From: Streptomyces xanthii
Lineage (GTDB): Bacteria > Actinomycetota > Actinomycetes > Streptomycetales > Streptomycetaceae
NCBI RefSeq assembly: GCF_014621695.1
Contig: NZ_CP061282.1
Span: 62,001-126,000, forward strand
DNA: 64,000 bases
Direction: 5' to 3'
This document shows, piece after piece, positions 16,819-28,029 of this stretch. Each line of letters opens with the position of its first letter. Within the stretch, counting starts at the first letter, position 1. A program made the translations under genes and the position numbers. The notes under the pieces were generated by a model. That model saw only the letters and a list, made by a program, of their open reading frames with translations. It was not told where the DNA came from and searched no databases.

Positions 16819-16830
16819 CGGAGCACCGTC

Positions 16831-17493
16831 ATGGCAAAACAAGAACGTGCCCTGCGCACACGCGAGGCACTGGTCAACTCCGCCGCCGAGGTCTTCGACT
16901 GCGAAGGCTTCAGCGTCGCCTCCCTGACCACCATCAGCAGCAGGGCCGGGGTGAGCAACGGAGCGCTGCACTTCCACTTCGCCAGCAAGGCCGCACTCGC
17001 CGACGCCGTCGAAGAGGCGGCCGAGCGGCGCCTCGACCAGGTCACCCAGCGCGGAACGGAGGACCCCAACGCCCTGCAGTGCCTCGTGGACGCCACCCAC
17101 GACCTGGCCCGCGGGCTGCGCGAGGACGTCGTCCTGCGGGCCGGTTTCTGCCTGAGCAGCGACCAGTCCTACGCCGGCGAGCGCGACCTGCGGGTCGAAT
17201 GGCGCCGCTGGGTCGAGGGCGTTCTCAAGCGCGCCGACGGCGACGGCACGCTCACCGAGAGCGTGCCCGCGCAGGACGTGATGCTCGCCGTCGTCGCCGC
17301 GACCGTGGGCTTCGAGGTGCTCGGAGCGCGGGACGCCACCTGGCTCTCGTACCGCACCCTCACCCGCTTCTGGCAGTTGCTGCTGCCCAGACTCGCCGCG
17401 CCGGCCACGCTCGACACCCTCAGAGCGGAGGGCGTGCACGGCCCACGCGCCGGGAACGCCGCCCGGATCGGGCACCAGGGCAGGGAGCCCTGA
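16831..17493 (+). CDS. Butyrolactone receptor homologue, BarB/pseudo-receptor type TetR
   Basis: A 220-aa TetR protein with an ArpA-like HTH (MAKQERALRTREALVNSAAE, VSNGALHFHFASKAALADAV). The ligand domain differs from the first TetR. Starts 12 nt after the carboxylase gene and is followed by the exporter gene, which resembles the barB-varS arrangement of S. virginiae. Such second homologues often bind antibiotics rather than butyrolactone and act as later-stage repressors of regulators and exporters. Likely co-transcribed with the carboxylase, hence butyrolactone-responsive. The assignment to pseudo-receptor is inferred from context. Confidence 0.83.
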   Translation: MAKQERALRTREALVNSAAEVFDCEGFSVASLTTISSRAGVSNGALHFHFASKAALADAVEEAAERRLDQVTQRGTEDPNALQCLVDATHDLARGLREDVVLRAGFCLSSDQSYAGERDLRVEWRRWVEGVLKRADGDGTLTESVPAQDVMLAVVAATVGFEVLGARDATWLSYRTLTRFWQLLLPRLAAPATLDTLRAEGVHGPRAGNAARIGHQGREP

Positions 17494-17596
17494 CGCCCGG
17501 CCGGCCCAGGACACCGGGCCTGCGCGCCCGGTCGCAACCGAACACTCCGGGCCCGTGAGACGACCTGTGGGCCCCCACCCCCCAGGAGGAACTTCC

Positions 17597-19144
17597 TTGC
17601 ACAGCACCCAGCCGGAGACAACGGCACAACGCGATCCGCGGCGCTGGGTCATCCTGGGGGTGATCTGCCTGGCCCAACTCGTCGTCCTGCTCGACAACAC
17701 CGTCCTCAACGTCGCCATCCCGGTGCTCACCGAGGACCTGGGCGCGACCACCGCCGACGTCCAGTGGATGGTCAACGCCTACGCGCTCGTGCAGTCCGGA
17801 CTCCTGCTCACCGCGGGCAGCTTCGCCGACCGCTACGGCCGCAAGCTGATGCTCATGACCGGACTCGTCCTGTTCGGCCTCGGATCCGGCGCCGCCGCCC
17901 TGGCCCAGTCCTCCGGGCAGCTCATCGCCGCCCGCGCCGGCATGGGCATCGGCGGCGCCCTGCTCGCCACCACCACCCTCGCCGTGATCATGCAGGTCTT
18001 CGAGGACGACGAGCGGCCCAAGGCCATCGGCCTGTGGGGCGCCGTCAGTTCGCTCGGCTTCGCCGCGGGACCGCTGCTCGGTGGTGTCCTGCTCGACCAC
18101 TTCTGGTGGGGATCCATCTTCCTCATCAACATCCCCGTCGCCCTGTTCGGCCTGGTGGCCGTCGCCCGTCTCGTGCCCGAGACCAAGAACCCGCAGGGCG
18201 ACCGGCCCGACCTCGTCGGCGCGGTGCTGTCCACGCTCGGCATGGTGGGCGTCGTCTACGCGATCATCTCCGGGCCCGAGCACGGCTGGGGCTCCGCCCG
18301 CGTCCTGGTGCCGGCCGGTATCGGCGTGATCGCCCTGTTCGTCTTCGTGCGCTGGGAACTGCGGGTGCCGCACCCGATGCTGGACATGAGCTTCTTCCGC
18401 AGCCGCCGCTTCAACGGGGCGATCGCGGGCGGCCTGCTCGTGGCCCTCGGCATGGCCGGCTCGCTGTTCCTGCTGACCCAGCACCTCCAGCTCGTCCTCG
18501 GCTACGACGCCCTGCAGGCCGGGCTGCGCACCGCGCCGCTCGCCCTGACCATCGTCTGCCTCAACCTCGCGGGCATCGGCGCCAAGCTCCTCGCCAAGCT
18601 CGGCGCGGCACGCTCCATCGCGCTCGGGATGACGCTCCTCGCGGCCGGTCTCGCGGCGGTCGCCGTGCTCGGCTCGGGCTCCGACGCGAACTACAGCGGC
18701 ATGCTCGTCGGACTCGTCCTGATGGGCTGCGGCATCGCGCTCGCCATGCCCGCCATGGCCGTCTCGATCATGTCGTCGATCCCGCCGGCCAAGGCCGGTG
18801 TCGGCGCGGGCGTCCAGGGCACGCTGACCGAGTTCGGCGGCGGGCTCGGCGTCGCCGTGCTCGGTGCCGTGCTCGGCTCCCGGTTCGCGGCGCTGCTCCC
18901 GGCCGGTGTCGGTGCCTCCGGGTCGCTGGCCGTGGCCCTCGCGGACGCCGGTGACGACCCGGGCCTCGTCCGGCAGGTCCACGACGCGTTCGGGGACGCG
19001 GTGAGCACCAGTCAGCTCATCGGCGCCGCCGCCGTGTTCGCGGGCGGCCTCCTCGCCGGCACCCTGCTGCACCTCGCCGACCGGGCCGCCGCCACGCAGG
19101 AGCAGGCGCCCGCCGCCACGGAGGCTCCGGCGGCCGCCGGATAG
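17597..19144 (+). CDS. MFS drug exporter, DHA2 family (14 TM), VarS-like
   Basis: A 515-aa membrane protein with about 14 hydrophobic segments. TM1 holds LLDNTVLNVAIPVL (motif D1 of DHA2 exporters), then GSFADRYGRKLMLMTGL (motif A) and GPLLGGVLLDHFWWGSIFLINIPV (motif C). TTG start with AGGAGGA 6 nt upstream; an upstream GTG at 17555 has no RBS. Exports drugs by proton antiport; in S. virginiae the equivalent gene next to barB gives virginiamycin S resistance. Here it is the only visible self-protection gene, probably for the group B component. Confidence 0.88.
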   Translation: MHSTQPETTAQRDPRRWVILGVICLAQLVVLLDNTVLNVAIPVLTEDLGATTADVQWMVNAYALVQSGLLLTAGSFADRYGRKLMLMTGLVLFGLGSGAAALAQSSGQLIAARAGMGIGGALLATTTLAVIMQVFEDDERPKAIGLWGAVSSLGFAAGPLLGGVLLDHFWWGSIFLINIPVALFGLVAVARLVPETKNPQGDRPDLVGAVLSTLGMVGVVYAIISGPEHGWGSARVLVPAGIGVIALFVFVRWELRVPHPMLDMSFFRSRRFNGAIAGGLLVALGMAGSLFLLTQHLQLVLGYDALQAGLRTAPLALTIVCLNLAGIGAKLLAKLGAARSIALGMTLLAAGLAAVAVLGSGSDANYSGMLVGLVLMGCGIALAMPAMAVSIMSSIPPAKAGVGAGVQGTLTEFGGGLGVAVLGAVLGSRFAALLPAGVGASGSLAVALADAGDDPGLVRQVHDAFGDAVSTSQLIGAAAVFAGGLLAGTLLHLADRAAATQEQAPAATEAPAAAG

Positions 19145-19162
19145 CGGCACCGCACACGAGAA

Positions 19163-19191
19163 CGGGCCCGGGGCGCGATGCCCCGGGCCCG
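19163..19191. terminator. Bidirectional terminator hairpin
   Basis: 12-bp perfect stem CGGGCCCGGGGC / GCCCCGGGCCCG with 5-nt loop, between the exporter gene and the convergent 3-hydroxypicolinate operon. Confidence 0.82.
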
Positions 19192-19222
19192 GTCCCGTTC
19201 CGTCGTGTGCGGGCGAGCGCGG

Positions 19223-19408
19223 TCAGGCGCCCGGCTTTCCCGCGATGCCCCAGCGCTGCGGCGGGACACCCGTCAGCGCGATCCAGGTCTGTTCGCGCAC
19301 GTCCTCGCCGAAGACGTCCACCGTCGCCTGGGTCAGCCGCTCGATCAGGGCCCGCTCCGTCTCCGGGGTCAGCCGGCGGTCGTAGATCTTGACGTCGATG
19401 AAGGGCAT
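19223..19408 (-). CDS. 4-oxalocrotonate tautomerase-like small protein
   Basis: A 61-aa protein beginning Met-Pro-Phe-Ile-Asp-Val. After Met removal Pro-1 would be the catalytic base of the 4-OT superfamily, and 61 aa is the normal monomer length. Helix RRLTPETERALIERLTQATVDVFG and the strand TWIALTGVPPQRWG fit the beta-alpha-beta fold. Last gene of the minus-strand operon with the aminotransferase and AMP ligase, 47 nt after the aminotransferase stop. It may isomerise an imine/enamine intermediate between 2-keto-6-aminocaproate, piperideine carboxylate and the picolinate ring. That role is a guess; only the family is clear. Confidence 0.82.
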   Translation of the reverse strand: MPFIDVKIYDRRLTPETERALIERLTQATVDVFGEDVREQTWIALTGVPPQRWGIAGKPGA

Positions 19409-19455
19409 GTACGGGCCTTTCGCTTGTCCGGTCTCTCGTCAGGTGGGGAGTGCGG

Positions 19456-20730
19456 TCACGCCGTGCGGGCCAGGTGCGCCTTCGCGCCCGCCTTCTCGTA
19501 GGCCTCGCGCATCGCCCGGGTCACCGCCGTCACCAGGTGGTCGACCTGGTCGTCCGTGAGCCCCGGGTGGCACGGCAGGTTCATGTGCTCCTCGAACCAG
19601 ACCCGTTCGGCCTGCGGACACTCGCCCGCGCCGTGGCCGCGCAGCCGCCACTCCGGCGACAGATGGAGCGGGAAGTAGCGCAGCTGGATCTCCACGCCGA
19701 GCAGGTCGACAGCCCGTACGAAGTGCTCGCGCACCTCGCGGCCGGCCGTCAGGAAGAACGTGTACAGGTGATAGGAGTGCCGGCTGTCCGGGGCGGCCCG
19801 GTGCAGACGCACCCCGGGGAACGCGGAGAGCGCCTCGTCGAGACGGCCCGCGATCCAGCGGCGCCGGTCCACGAAGCGGTCCAGCGAGTCCAGTTGCACC
19901 ATGCCGACCGCGGCCGCGGCCTCCGACATCGTGGCGTTGGTGCCCGCACCGCGGATGCCGACCGCCGTGTGCCGGTACACCGAGTCGGCGAACTTCATCC
20001 ACGGCAGCAGCGCGGGACGCTCCTCGCCTGCGTCCGTGCGCGGGGTGAACACGCCGTCCACCTCGTTGTCGCGGATGCGCAGCACCCGCTCCGCCCACTC
20101 GTCACGGGCCAGGGTGATCATTCCGCCCTCGCCGAGCGTGGTGATGTTCTTCGTCGAGTGGAAGCTGAAGCAGCCGATGTCGGCGAGCGCCCCCGGATGG
20201 CGGCCCTTGTACAGGGTGCCGATGCCGTGCGCGCTGTCCTCCACGACGATCGCCCCGTGCCGCCGGGCGATCGCCATGATCCGGTCCATGTCGGCCGGGT
20301 TGCCGCCGTAGTGGACCAGGAAGATCGCCCGGGTGCGGTCCGTGACCAGCGTCTCCAGGACGTCCGGGTCCATGTTCAGGGTGTCGGGGTCCACATCGCA
20401 GAACCGCACGCGGACGTCGTGGTCGAGCAGCGGCTGGATCGTGGCCTGGAAGGTCTGCGGGGTCGCGATCACCTCGTCGCCCGGGGCGAGGTCGAGCAGC
20501 CGGGTGGCCAGCTCCAGGGCCACCGTGCCGCTCGTCACGGTCAGGGCGTGCCGGGCGCCGATCCGCTCGCGGAAGCGCTCCTCGAAGCGGTCGCGCCACA
20601 CCCCGGACGTCAGCGTCCCCTCGGCCCGCACCAGTTCGGCCAGGGCCGCGAGATCGGCCTCGCCGAGGACGCTGCCGCGGCGGGCGAACGGCACCCGGTG
20701 GGTGCCGCCCGCCAGCGCCACGGCGCTCAC
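19456..20730 (-). CDS. hpaA: L-lysine 2-aminotransferase (HpaA/VisA/NikC type, DegT family)
   Basis: A 424-aa PLP enzyme of the DegT/DnrJ/EryC1 fold. Features: TVTSGTVALELATRLLDLAPGDEV, VEDSAHGIGTLYKG (Asp binding PLP nitrogen), FSFHSTKNITTLGEGGMI with the Schiff-base Lys, and a C-terminal domain with LRYFPLHLSP. GTG start overlaps the AMP ligase stop (GTGA); a longer upstream frame is spurious. In streptogramin B producers this enzyme removes the alpha-amino group of L-lysine as the first step to 3-hydroxypicolinic acid. Assigned by family plus its direct coupling to the picolinate ligase gene. Confidence 0.85.
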   Translation of the reverse strand: MSAVALAGGTHRVPFARRGSVLGEADLAALAELVRAEGTLTSGVWRDRFEERFRERIGARHALTVTSGTVALELATRLLDLAPGDEVIATPQTFQATIQPLLDHDVRVRFCDVDPDTLNMDPDVLETLVTDRTRAIFLVHYGGNPADMDRIMAIARRHGAIVVEDSAHGIGTLYKGRHPGALADIGCFSFHSTKNITTLGEGGMITLARDEWAERVLRIRDNEVDGVFTPRTDAGEERPALLPWMKFADSVYRHTAVGIRGAGTNATMSEAAAAVGMVQLDSLDRFVDRRRWIAGRLDEALSAFPGVRLHRAAPDSRHSYHLYTFFLTAGREVREHFVRAVDLLGVEIQLRYFPLHLSPEWRLRGHGAGECPQAERVWFEEHMNLPCHPGLTDDQVDHLVTAVTRAMREAYEKAGAKAHLARTA

Positions 20731-22379
20731 GCCGCCGCCTTCGCGAGCCGCTCCAGCTTGTCGGCGATCCGCGCCCGCAGCACCTTCTTGTCGACCTTGT
20801 TCAGGCCGGTCAGCGGGAAGGAGTCGACGATCTCGACGCGGTCGGGCAGCTTGTACGCCGCCAGGCCGCGCGAGCGCAGCAGTTCGCGCAGCACCGGCAG
20901 CCGCGGGGCCGGCCGGCCCGGCGCCGCGATCACGTACGCGCACACCTTCTCGCCCAGCGCCGGATCGGGCATCGCCACCACCGCCGCCTGCTGCACGTCC
21001 GGGTGGGCCGCGAGGTGGCCCTCGACCTCGGTGGCCGAGACCTTGTCGCCGCCGCGGATCACGACGTCCTTGACCCGGCCCTCGATCACGATCTCGCCGC
21101 CGGGCGTGCGCCGCACCAGATCACCGCTGCGGTAGAAGCCGTCCTCGGTGAACGCGGTGGCGTTGTGCTCGGGCGCCCGGTAGTAGCCGCGCAGCGTGTA
21201 CGGGCCCCGGGTGAGCAGTTCGCCGACGGCGCCGTCCGGGACCTCCGCGCCGTCCGCGTCGACGACGCGGATCTCGTCGGCGGGGGAGACCGGGCGGCCC
21301 TGCGTCGTCAGAACCGTCTCGCGCGGGTCGTCGTACCGGGTGAACGTCAGCAGGCCCTCGGCCATGCCGAACACCTGCTGGAGCCGCACCTCCAGGAGCG
21401 GCTCGATCCGCTCCGCCAGCTCGTCGTGCAGCTTGGCGCTGCCCACCTGGAGGACCTCCAGACTGGACAGGTCGTGCCCGTGGCCCTCCTCGACGGCGTC
21501 CAGCCACAGATGGACGATGGTCGGGATCACCGACGTCAGGGTGACGCGCTCCCGCTCGATCAGCGGGAAACAGGCCAGCGGCTGCGGCGTCTCGGCGAAC
21601 ACGACGCGCCCGCCGGCCCGCAGCGTGCCGATGATGCCGGGGCAGCCCCACGGGAAGTTGAACTCGACGGGCAGCACCGCGAGATAGACCGTGCTGGCGT
21701 CGAGGCCGCAGATCTCCCCGGTGATCCGCGTCTGGTACGCGTAGTCGTCGTGGGTGCGCGGGATCAGCTTCGGCAGCGCCGTCGTGCCGCCCGACAGCAG
21801 GAAGAACGCGACGTCCGAGGCGTCCGGCTCGGGCAGCTCCACCGGGTCGGCGTCCACATCGGCCAGCGCGACGCAGCCCGCGTCCGGGGCGCCCGGATCG
21901 CCCGCCACGAACACCTGCGTGATCGCGGGGATCTCGTCCCGGACCGACACGGCCAGCGCGCGGTGGTCGAAGCCGTTGAAGCTGTCCGGCACGACGTAGG
22001 CGCTCGCCCCCGACAGCTCGGCCAGATGCCGGATCTCGTTGTCGCGGTAGGCGGGCAGCGCGAACACCGGGAGGGCGCCCAGGCGGAACAGCGCGAAACA
22101 GACCGCCACGAAGTCCGGGGTGTTCGGCAGCTGCACCAGGACCCGGTCACCGGGCGCCACCCCGCGCGCCGCGAAGCCCGCGGCGAGCCGGTCGCACCAC
22201 GCGTCCAGGGCCCGGTAGGTGAGGCGCCGCCGTCCGTCCGCGCCGACCAGGGCCTCCCGGTCGCCGTACTCGCCGGCCCACCGCCGCAGCAGCGCACCGA
22301 GCGTCTCGCCCCGCCAGTACCCGGCCTCGCGATAGCGCGCGGCCAGGTCCTCGGGCCAGGGAACGCATCCGTCCAGCAT
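20727..22379 (-). CDS. snbA: 3-Hydroxypicolinate-AMP ligase (SnbA/VisB type)
   Basis: A 550-aa stand-alone aryl-acid adenylation enzyme, DhbE-like from its first residues (MLDGCVPWPEDLAARYREAG). The A3 core LLSGGTTALPKLIPRTH, A5 QQVFGMAEGLLTFTR, A7/A8 YRSGDLVRRTPGGEIVIEGRVKDVVIRGG and C-terminal Lys (LTGLNKVDKK) are present. The ATG at 22379 has GAAGGA upstream and matches family starts. It activates 3-hydroxypicolinic acid, the N-terminal acyl group of group B streptogramins, for transfer to an NRPS not in this window. Divergent from the pipA operon with a ~190-bp shared control region. Confidence 0.9.
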   Translation of the reverse strand: MLDGCVPWPEDLAARYREAGYWRGETLGALLRRWAGEYGDREALVGADGRRRLTYRALDAWCDRLAAGFAARGVAPGDRVLVQLPNTPDFVAVCFALFRLGALPVFALPAYRDNEIRHLAELSGASAYVVPDSFNGFDHRALAVSVRDEIPAITQVFVAGDPGAPDAGCVALADVDADPVELPEPDASDVAFFLLSGGTTALPKLIPRTHDDYAYQTRITGEICGLDASTVYLAVLPVEFNFPWGCPGIIGTLRAGGRVVFAETPQPLACFPLIERERVTLTSVIPTIVHLWLDAVEEGHGHDLSSLEVLQVGSAKLHDELAERIEPLLEVRLQQVFGMAEGLLTFTRYDDPRETVLTTQGRPVSPADEIRVVDADGAEVPDGAVGELLTRGPYTLRGYYRAPEHNATAFTEDGFYRSGDLVRRTPGGEIVIEGRVKDVVIRGGDKVSATEVEGHLAAHPDVQQAAVVAMPDPALGEKVCAYVIAAPGRPAPRLPVLRELLRSRGLAAYKLPDRVEIVDSFPLTGLNKVDKKVLRARIADKLERLAKAAA

Positions 22380-22570
22380 CGTCCGTCCTTCCGCCGTTCG
22401 GGTTCGGCCCAGTCTCGGCAGGGGCGTTGACACGGCGCTGATGCGCGCGTGCCGCGGCGGCCCGGCGCGTCAGGCGGCGATCAGGGCGACGTCAGCCCGT
22501 CCGGCCACGATGCGGACGTACGGGCTGAGGGAAAGCCATGCCGAGCGCGGCCGAGAAATGGGAGAACCCG

Positions 22571-23629
22571 ATGGAGACCTGGGTCCTGAGCAGGGACGAC
22601 ATCGCGGACGTCGTGACCGCGGTCGGACGCGACGCCCTCATGCGCCGGGTCGTCGACCGGCTCGCCGAAGGCTTCGCCGACGTCGGACGCGGCGCCCGTG
22701 AACTGTCCCCGCTGCGCGACGGGTTCGAGCGCGCGGAGCCGGTGCAGGGCATCTTCGAATGGATGCCGCACCGCGACCCGGGCGACAGCATCACCCTCAA
22801 GACCGTCGGCTACAGCCCGGCCAACCCCCACCACTTCGGGCTGCCCACCATCATCGGCACCGTCGCCCGCTACGACGACAGCACCGGCGCGCTGACCGCC
22901 CTCATGGACGGGGTGCTCCTCACCGCGATCCGCACCGGCGCCGCCGCGGCCGTCGCCAGCCGGCTGCTCGCCGCGCCCGACAGCCGGGTGCTCGGCCTCG
23001 TCGGCGCCGGCGCCCAGGCCGTGACCCAGCTCCACGCCCTGTCCCTGGAGTTCCCGCTGGAGCGGGTCCTCGTGTGGGACACCGACCGCGCCCACCGCGA
23101 GAGCTTCGCGCGCCGTGCCGCCTTCACCGGCCTCGACGTGGAGATCGCCGACCCCGCGCGGATCGTCGCCGAGGCGGACATCGTCTCCACGGCCACCTCG
23201 GTGGCCGTCGGCGCGGGCCCCGTACTGCCCGACGGGCCGCACCGCGAGCACCTGCACATCAACGCGATCGGCGCCGACCTCGTCGGCAAGACCGAACTGC
23301 CCCTGTCGCTGCTGCGCCGGGCGTTCGTCACCGCCGACCACCCCGAGCAGGCCCACCGCGAGGGGGAGTGCCAGCGGCTCGCACCGCACCAGACCGGACC
23401 GGGGCTGACCCTGCTGGCGGCCGAACCGGCCCTGGCCCACGAGCAGCGCGGCGCGCTGACCGTGTTCGACTCCACGGGATTCGCCCTCGAGGACGCGCTG
23501 GCCATGGAGGTGTTCCTCCAGGTGGCCGCCGAGCACGGTCTCGGCAGCCGCATTCAGATCGAGCACCACCCCGCCGACGCCCTCGACCCGTACGCGCTCC
23601 AGCCGGCCCCCACCCCGGCCGGCCGCTGA
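22571..23629 (+). CDS. pipA: L-lysine cyclodeaminase (pipecolate synthase)
   Basis: A 352-aa ornithine cyclodeaminase/mu-crystallin family protein. Near the N-terminus METWVLSRDDIADVV; then MPHRDPGDSITLKTVGYSPANP (substrate Lys/Arg region), LMDGVLLTAIRTGAAAAVASRLL, Rossmann LGLVGAGAQAVTQLHAL and HINAIGAD. Converts L-Lys to L-pipecolic acid with bound NAD and loss of ammonia. The ATG at 22571 has GGGAGAA ahead; ATG 22538 would add 11 residues foreign to the family. In PipA/VisC-containing clusters the product becomes the 4-oxopipecolate of streptogramin B. First gene of the operon pipA-P450-papA. Confidence 0.9.
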   Translation: METWVLSRDDIADVVTAVGRDALMRRVVDRLAEGFADVGRGARELSPLRDGFERAEPVQGIFEWMPHRDPGDSITLKTVGYSPANPHHFGLPTIIGTVARYDDSTGALTALMDGVLLTAIRTGAAAAVASRLLAAPDSRVLGLVGAGAQAVTQLHALSLEFPLERVLVWDTDRAHRESFARRAAFTGLDVEIADPARIVAEADIVSTATSVAVGAGPVLPDGPHREHLHINAIGADLVGKTELPLSLLRRAFVTADHPEQAHREGECQRLAPHQTGPGLTLLAAEPALAHEQRGALTVFDSTGFALEDALAMEVFLQVAAEHGLGSRIQIEHHPADALDPYALQPAPTPAGR

Positions 23630-23676
23630 ACCGGCCGCGACCCCGGACCGCCACCCCCACGAAGGAGACCCCCTCG

Positions 23677-24888
23677 ATGGCCCAGAAGACCCTGCCCGCC
23701 CCCCGGCCGACCGTCGAGGACGGCGGACACCGACTCTTCGGCTGGCTGCGGCAGATGCGGGACGAACACCCCGTCCACGAGGACGAGTACGGCGTCTTCC
23801 ACGTCCACCGGTACGCCGACGTGGTCGCCGTCTCCTCGGACCCGGCGGTCTTCTCCTCCGAACTGCACCGGCTGCGCCCCGACTCCGAGGCGCTCACCGA
23901 GGAGATCCTCTCGGTGATCGACCCGCCGCTCCACCGCACCCTGCGCCGGCTCGTCAGCACGGCGTTCACGCCGCGCACGATCGCGGCGCTGGAGCCGCGC
24001 ATCGTGGAGCTCGCCGGGCAGCTCCTTGACGGGATCGAGGGGGACTCCTTCGACCTGATCGGGGACTTCGCCTACCCGCTGCCGGTCATCGTGATCGCCG
24101 AACTGCTAGGCGTCCCGGCCGAGGACCGCACCCTGTTCCGGTCCTGGTCCGAGCGGATGCTGTCGATGCAGGTCGACGACCCGGCGGACATGCAGTTCGG
24201 GGACGACGCGGGCGAGGACTACGAGAAGCTCGTCAAGGAACCGATGAAGGCGATGCACGCCTACCTTCTCGGCCACGTCGAGGACCGCAGGAAGAACCCG
24301 GGCGAGGACCTGATCTCCCGACTGGTCGCCGCCGAGGTCGACGGCGAGCGGCTGACCGACCGCCAGATCGTCGAGTTCGGCGGCCTGCTGCTGATGGCCG
24401 GGCACGTCTCCACGTCCATGATGCTCGGCAACACGGTGCTGTGCCTGGAGGAGAACCCCGAGGTCGCGGCCGCCGTCCGGGCCGACCGCACGCTGATCCC
24501 CGCCGTCGTCGAGGAGGTCATGCGGCTGCGCCCGCCGATCACCGTCATGGCGCGGGTCACCACCCAGGACACCGAGATCGCCGGGGTCCGCATCCCGGCC
24601 GGGCGGATGGTCGTCCCCTCGCTCCTGTCCGCCAACCACGACGAGCGGTTCTTCCCCGACCCCGAGCGCTTCGACCCCGCACGGGACAACCGGCAGCAGA
24701 TCGCGTTCGGCCACGGCATCCACTACTGCCTCGGCGCGCCGCTCGCCCGCATGGAGGGCCGCATCGCGCTGGAGGCACTGCTCGACCGCTACGCCGACGT
24801 GCGCGTCACCGAGGGCGCACCTCTGCGCTACCACCGCGACGGACTGTTCGGCGTGCGGAACCTCCCGCTGACCGTACGGCGAGCCTGA
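23677..24888 (+). CDS. Cytochrome P450 (SnbF/VisD-like)
   Basis: A 403-aa bacterial CYP. ExxR in VVEEVMRLRPP; heme loop FGHGIHYCLGAPLAR with Cys351 as axial ligand. The I-helix reads AGHVSTS at ~241-247: the acidic residue normally before the Thr of AGxE/DT is Val244 and the Thr is Ser245. That would weaken the usual proton relay. Located between lysine cyclodeaminase and papA. Relatives in streptogramin clusters are thought to oxidise pipecolate C4 or picolinate C3. Which of these fits here cannot be told from sequence. Confidence 0.87.
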   Translation: MAQKTLPAPRPTVEDGGHRLFGWLRQMRDEHPVHEDEYGVFHVHRYADVVAVSSDPAVFSSELHRLRPDSEALTEEILSVIDPPLHRTLRRLVSTAFTPRTIAALEPRIVELAGQLLDGIEGDSFDLIGDFAYPLPVIVIAELLGVPAEDRTLFRSWSERMLSMQVDDPADMQFGDDAGEDYEKLVKEPMKAMHAYLLGHVEDRRKNPGEDLISRLVAAEVDGERLTDRQIVEFGGLLLMAGHVSTSMMLGNTVLCLEENPEVAAAVRADRTLIPAVVEEVMRLRPPITVMARVTTQDTEIAGVRIPAGRMVVPSLLSANHDERFFPDPERFDPARDNRQQIAFGHGIHYCLGAPLARMEGRIALEALLDRYADVRVTEGAPLRYHRDGLFGVRNLPLTVRRA

Positions 24889-24904
24889 GACCGAGGGGGC
24901 AGTC

Positions 24905-27049
<2,145 letters not shown>

Positions 27050-27084
27050 CCGCACCGGGGAGGCGGCCGGGGCCGCCCCCGGCG

Positions 27085-27951
27085 TCAGCGCGGCCGGGCG
27101 AACGAGTCGGCGCAGGCGTCGGCCAGTTCGGTCAGGTTCCGCTCGCCGAGGGTGCTCCGCAGCTCGTCGAAGAGGGCCTCGAAGGCCTCGGGGCGGTGGC
27201 CGGCCACCGCCCGGCCCAGCCGCTCGAGGCCGCGGCCCACGGCCTGCCGGGCGGCCTCGGCGTGCGGGTTCGCGGCCTGGACGTCCCAGTACACCTCCGG
27301 GGTGCCCGACGCCACGCGGGCGAGGAGCTCCAGCAGCGTGCGGTGCGGGGGCGGTGCGGTGGCGCGCAGCGCGGCGACGTCGGCCCCCAGCTCGCCGAGG
27401 GCGAGACCGAAGGCGAGGACGGCGGCGTGGGTCGCCGCCTGCTGCGCGGCGGTCTGCCGGTCGTGCTCGTCCGGAGTCGTCTCCACCACTTGCCCGCCCC
27501 AGTCGGCGATCAGCGCGAGCAGGTCCCGTACGGCGGGCCCGTCGGTGACGACGGCCGCGGCGACGGGCCGGCCGGGCAGGGGCAGCGACGGGGCGAACAT
27601 CGGGTTGAGGCCCACCGCCTGGACGCCGGGCGCCTCGGCGCGCAGCCGCCGTGCGACGCCTTCCTTCACGGAGAGGGTGTCCGCGAAGAGCGCCCCGGTG
27701 CGCATCAGCCGGGTCACCGGGCGCACCGCGTCCAGGGCGACCGCTTCCGGCACGGCCAGCAGCACCAGGTCGGCGCCCGCCAGGGCGCGGGCGGTGGCGG
27801 GGCCCGGTGCGCAGATGTCGTCGGCCACGGCCCCCGGGCCCGTCGCCGCGGGGTCGACGCACAGGACCTCGGCGCCCGACGCAGCCAGCCGGTCGGCGAA
27901 CATCCGCCCCACCGCTCCCGTGCCGCCGGCCACCACACAGTGCTCGAACAT
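27085..27951 (-). CDS. papC: 4-Amino-4-deoxyprephenate dehydrogenase
   Basis: A 288-aa TyrA-like dehydrogenase: Rossmann start VVAGGTGAVGRMFADRL, DLVLLAVPEAVALDAVRP, FADTLSVKEGVARRL, GLNPMFAPSLPLPGRPVAAA and the all-helical C-domain with QAATHAAVLAF. In the Pap pathway it oxidatively decarboxylates 4-amino-4-deoxyprephenate to 4-aminophenylpyruvate. Its orientation is opposite to papA and papB; it converges on papA and diverges from papB with a 78-bp gap. The transaminase to 4-aminophenylalanine is not obvious here and may be a cellular aromatic aminotransferase. Confidence 0.9.
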   Translation of the reverse strand: MFEHCVVAGGTGAVGRMFADRLAASGAEVLCVDPAATGPGAVADDICAPGPATARALAGADLVLLAVPEAVALDAVRPVTRLMRTGALFADTLSVKEGVARRLRAEAPGVQAVGLNPMFAPSLPLPGRPVAAAVVTDGPAVRDLLALIADWGGQVVETTPDEHDRQTAAQQAATHAAVLAFGLALGELGADVAALRATAPPPHRTLLELLARVASGTPEVYWDVQAANPHAEAARQAVGRGLERLGRAVAGHRPEAFEALFDELRSTLGERNLTELADACADSFARPR

Positions 27952-28029
27952 CTTCGTCTCCCAGTCCTTCGGCGGTTGGTCGCACGAGTGATCGCACGAG
28001 GAAAAACAAGCGGAACAAGAGGAGTTGCC

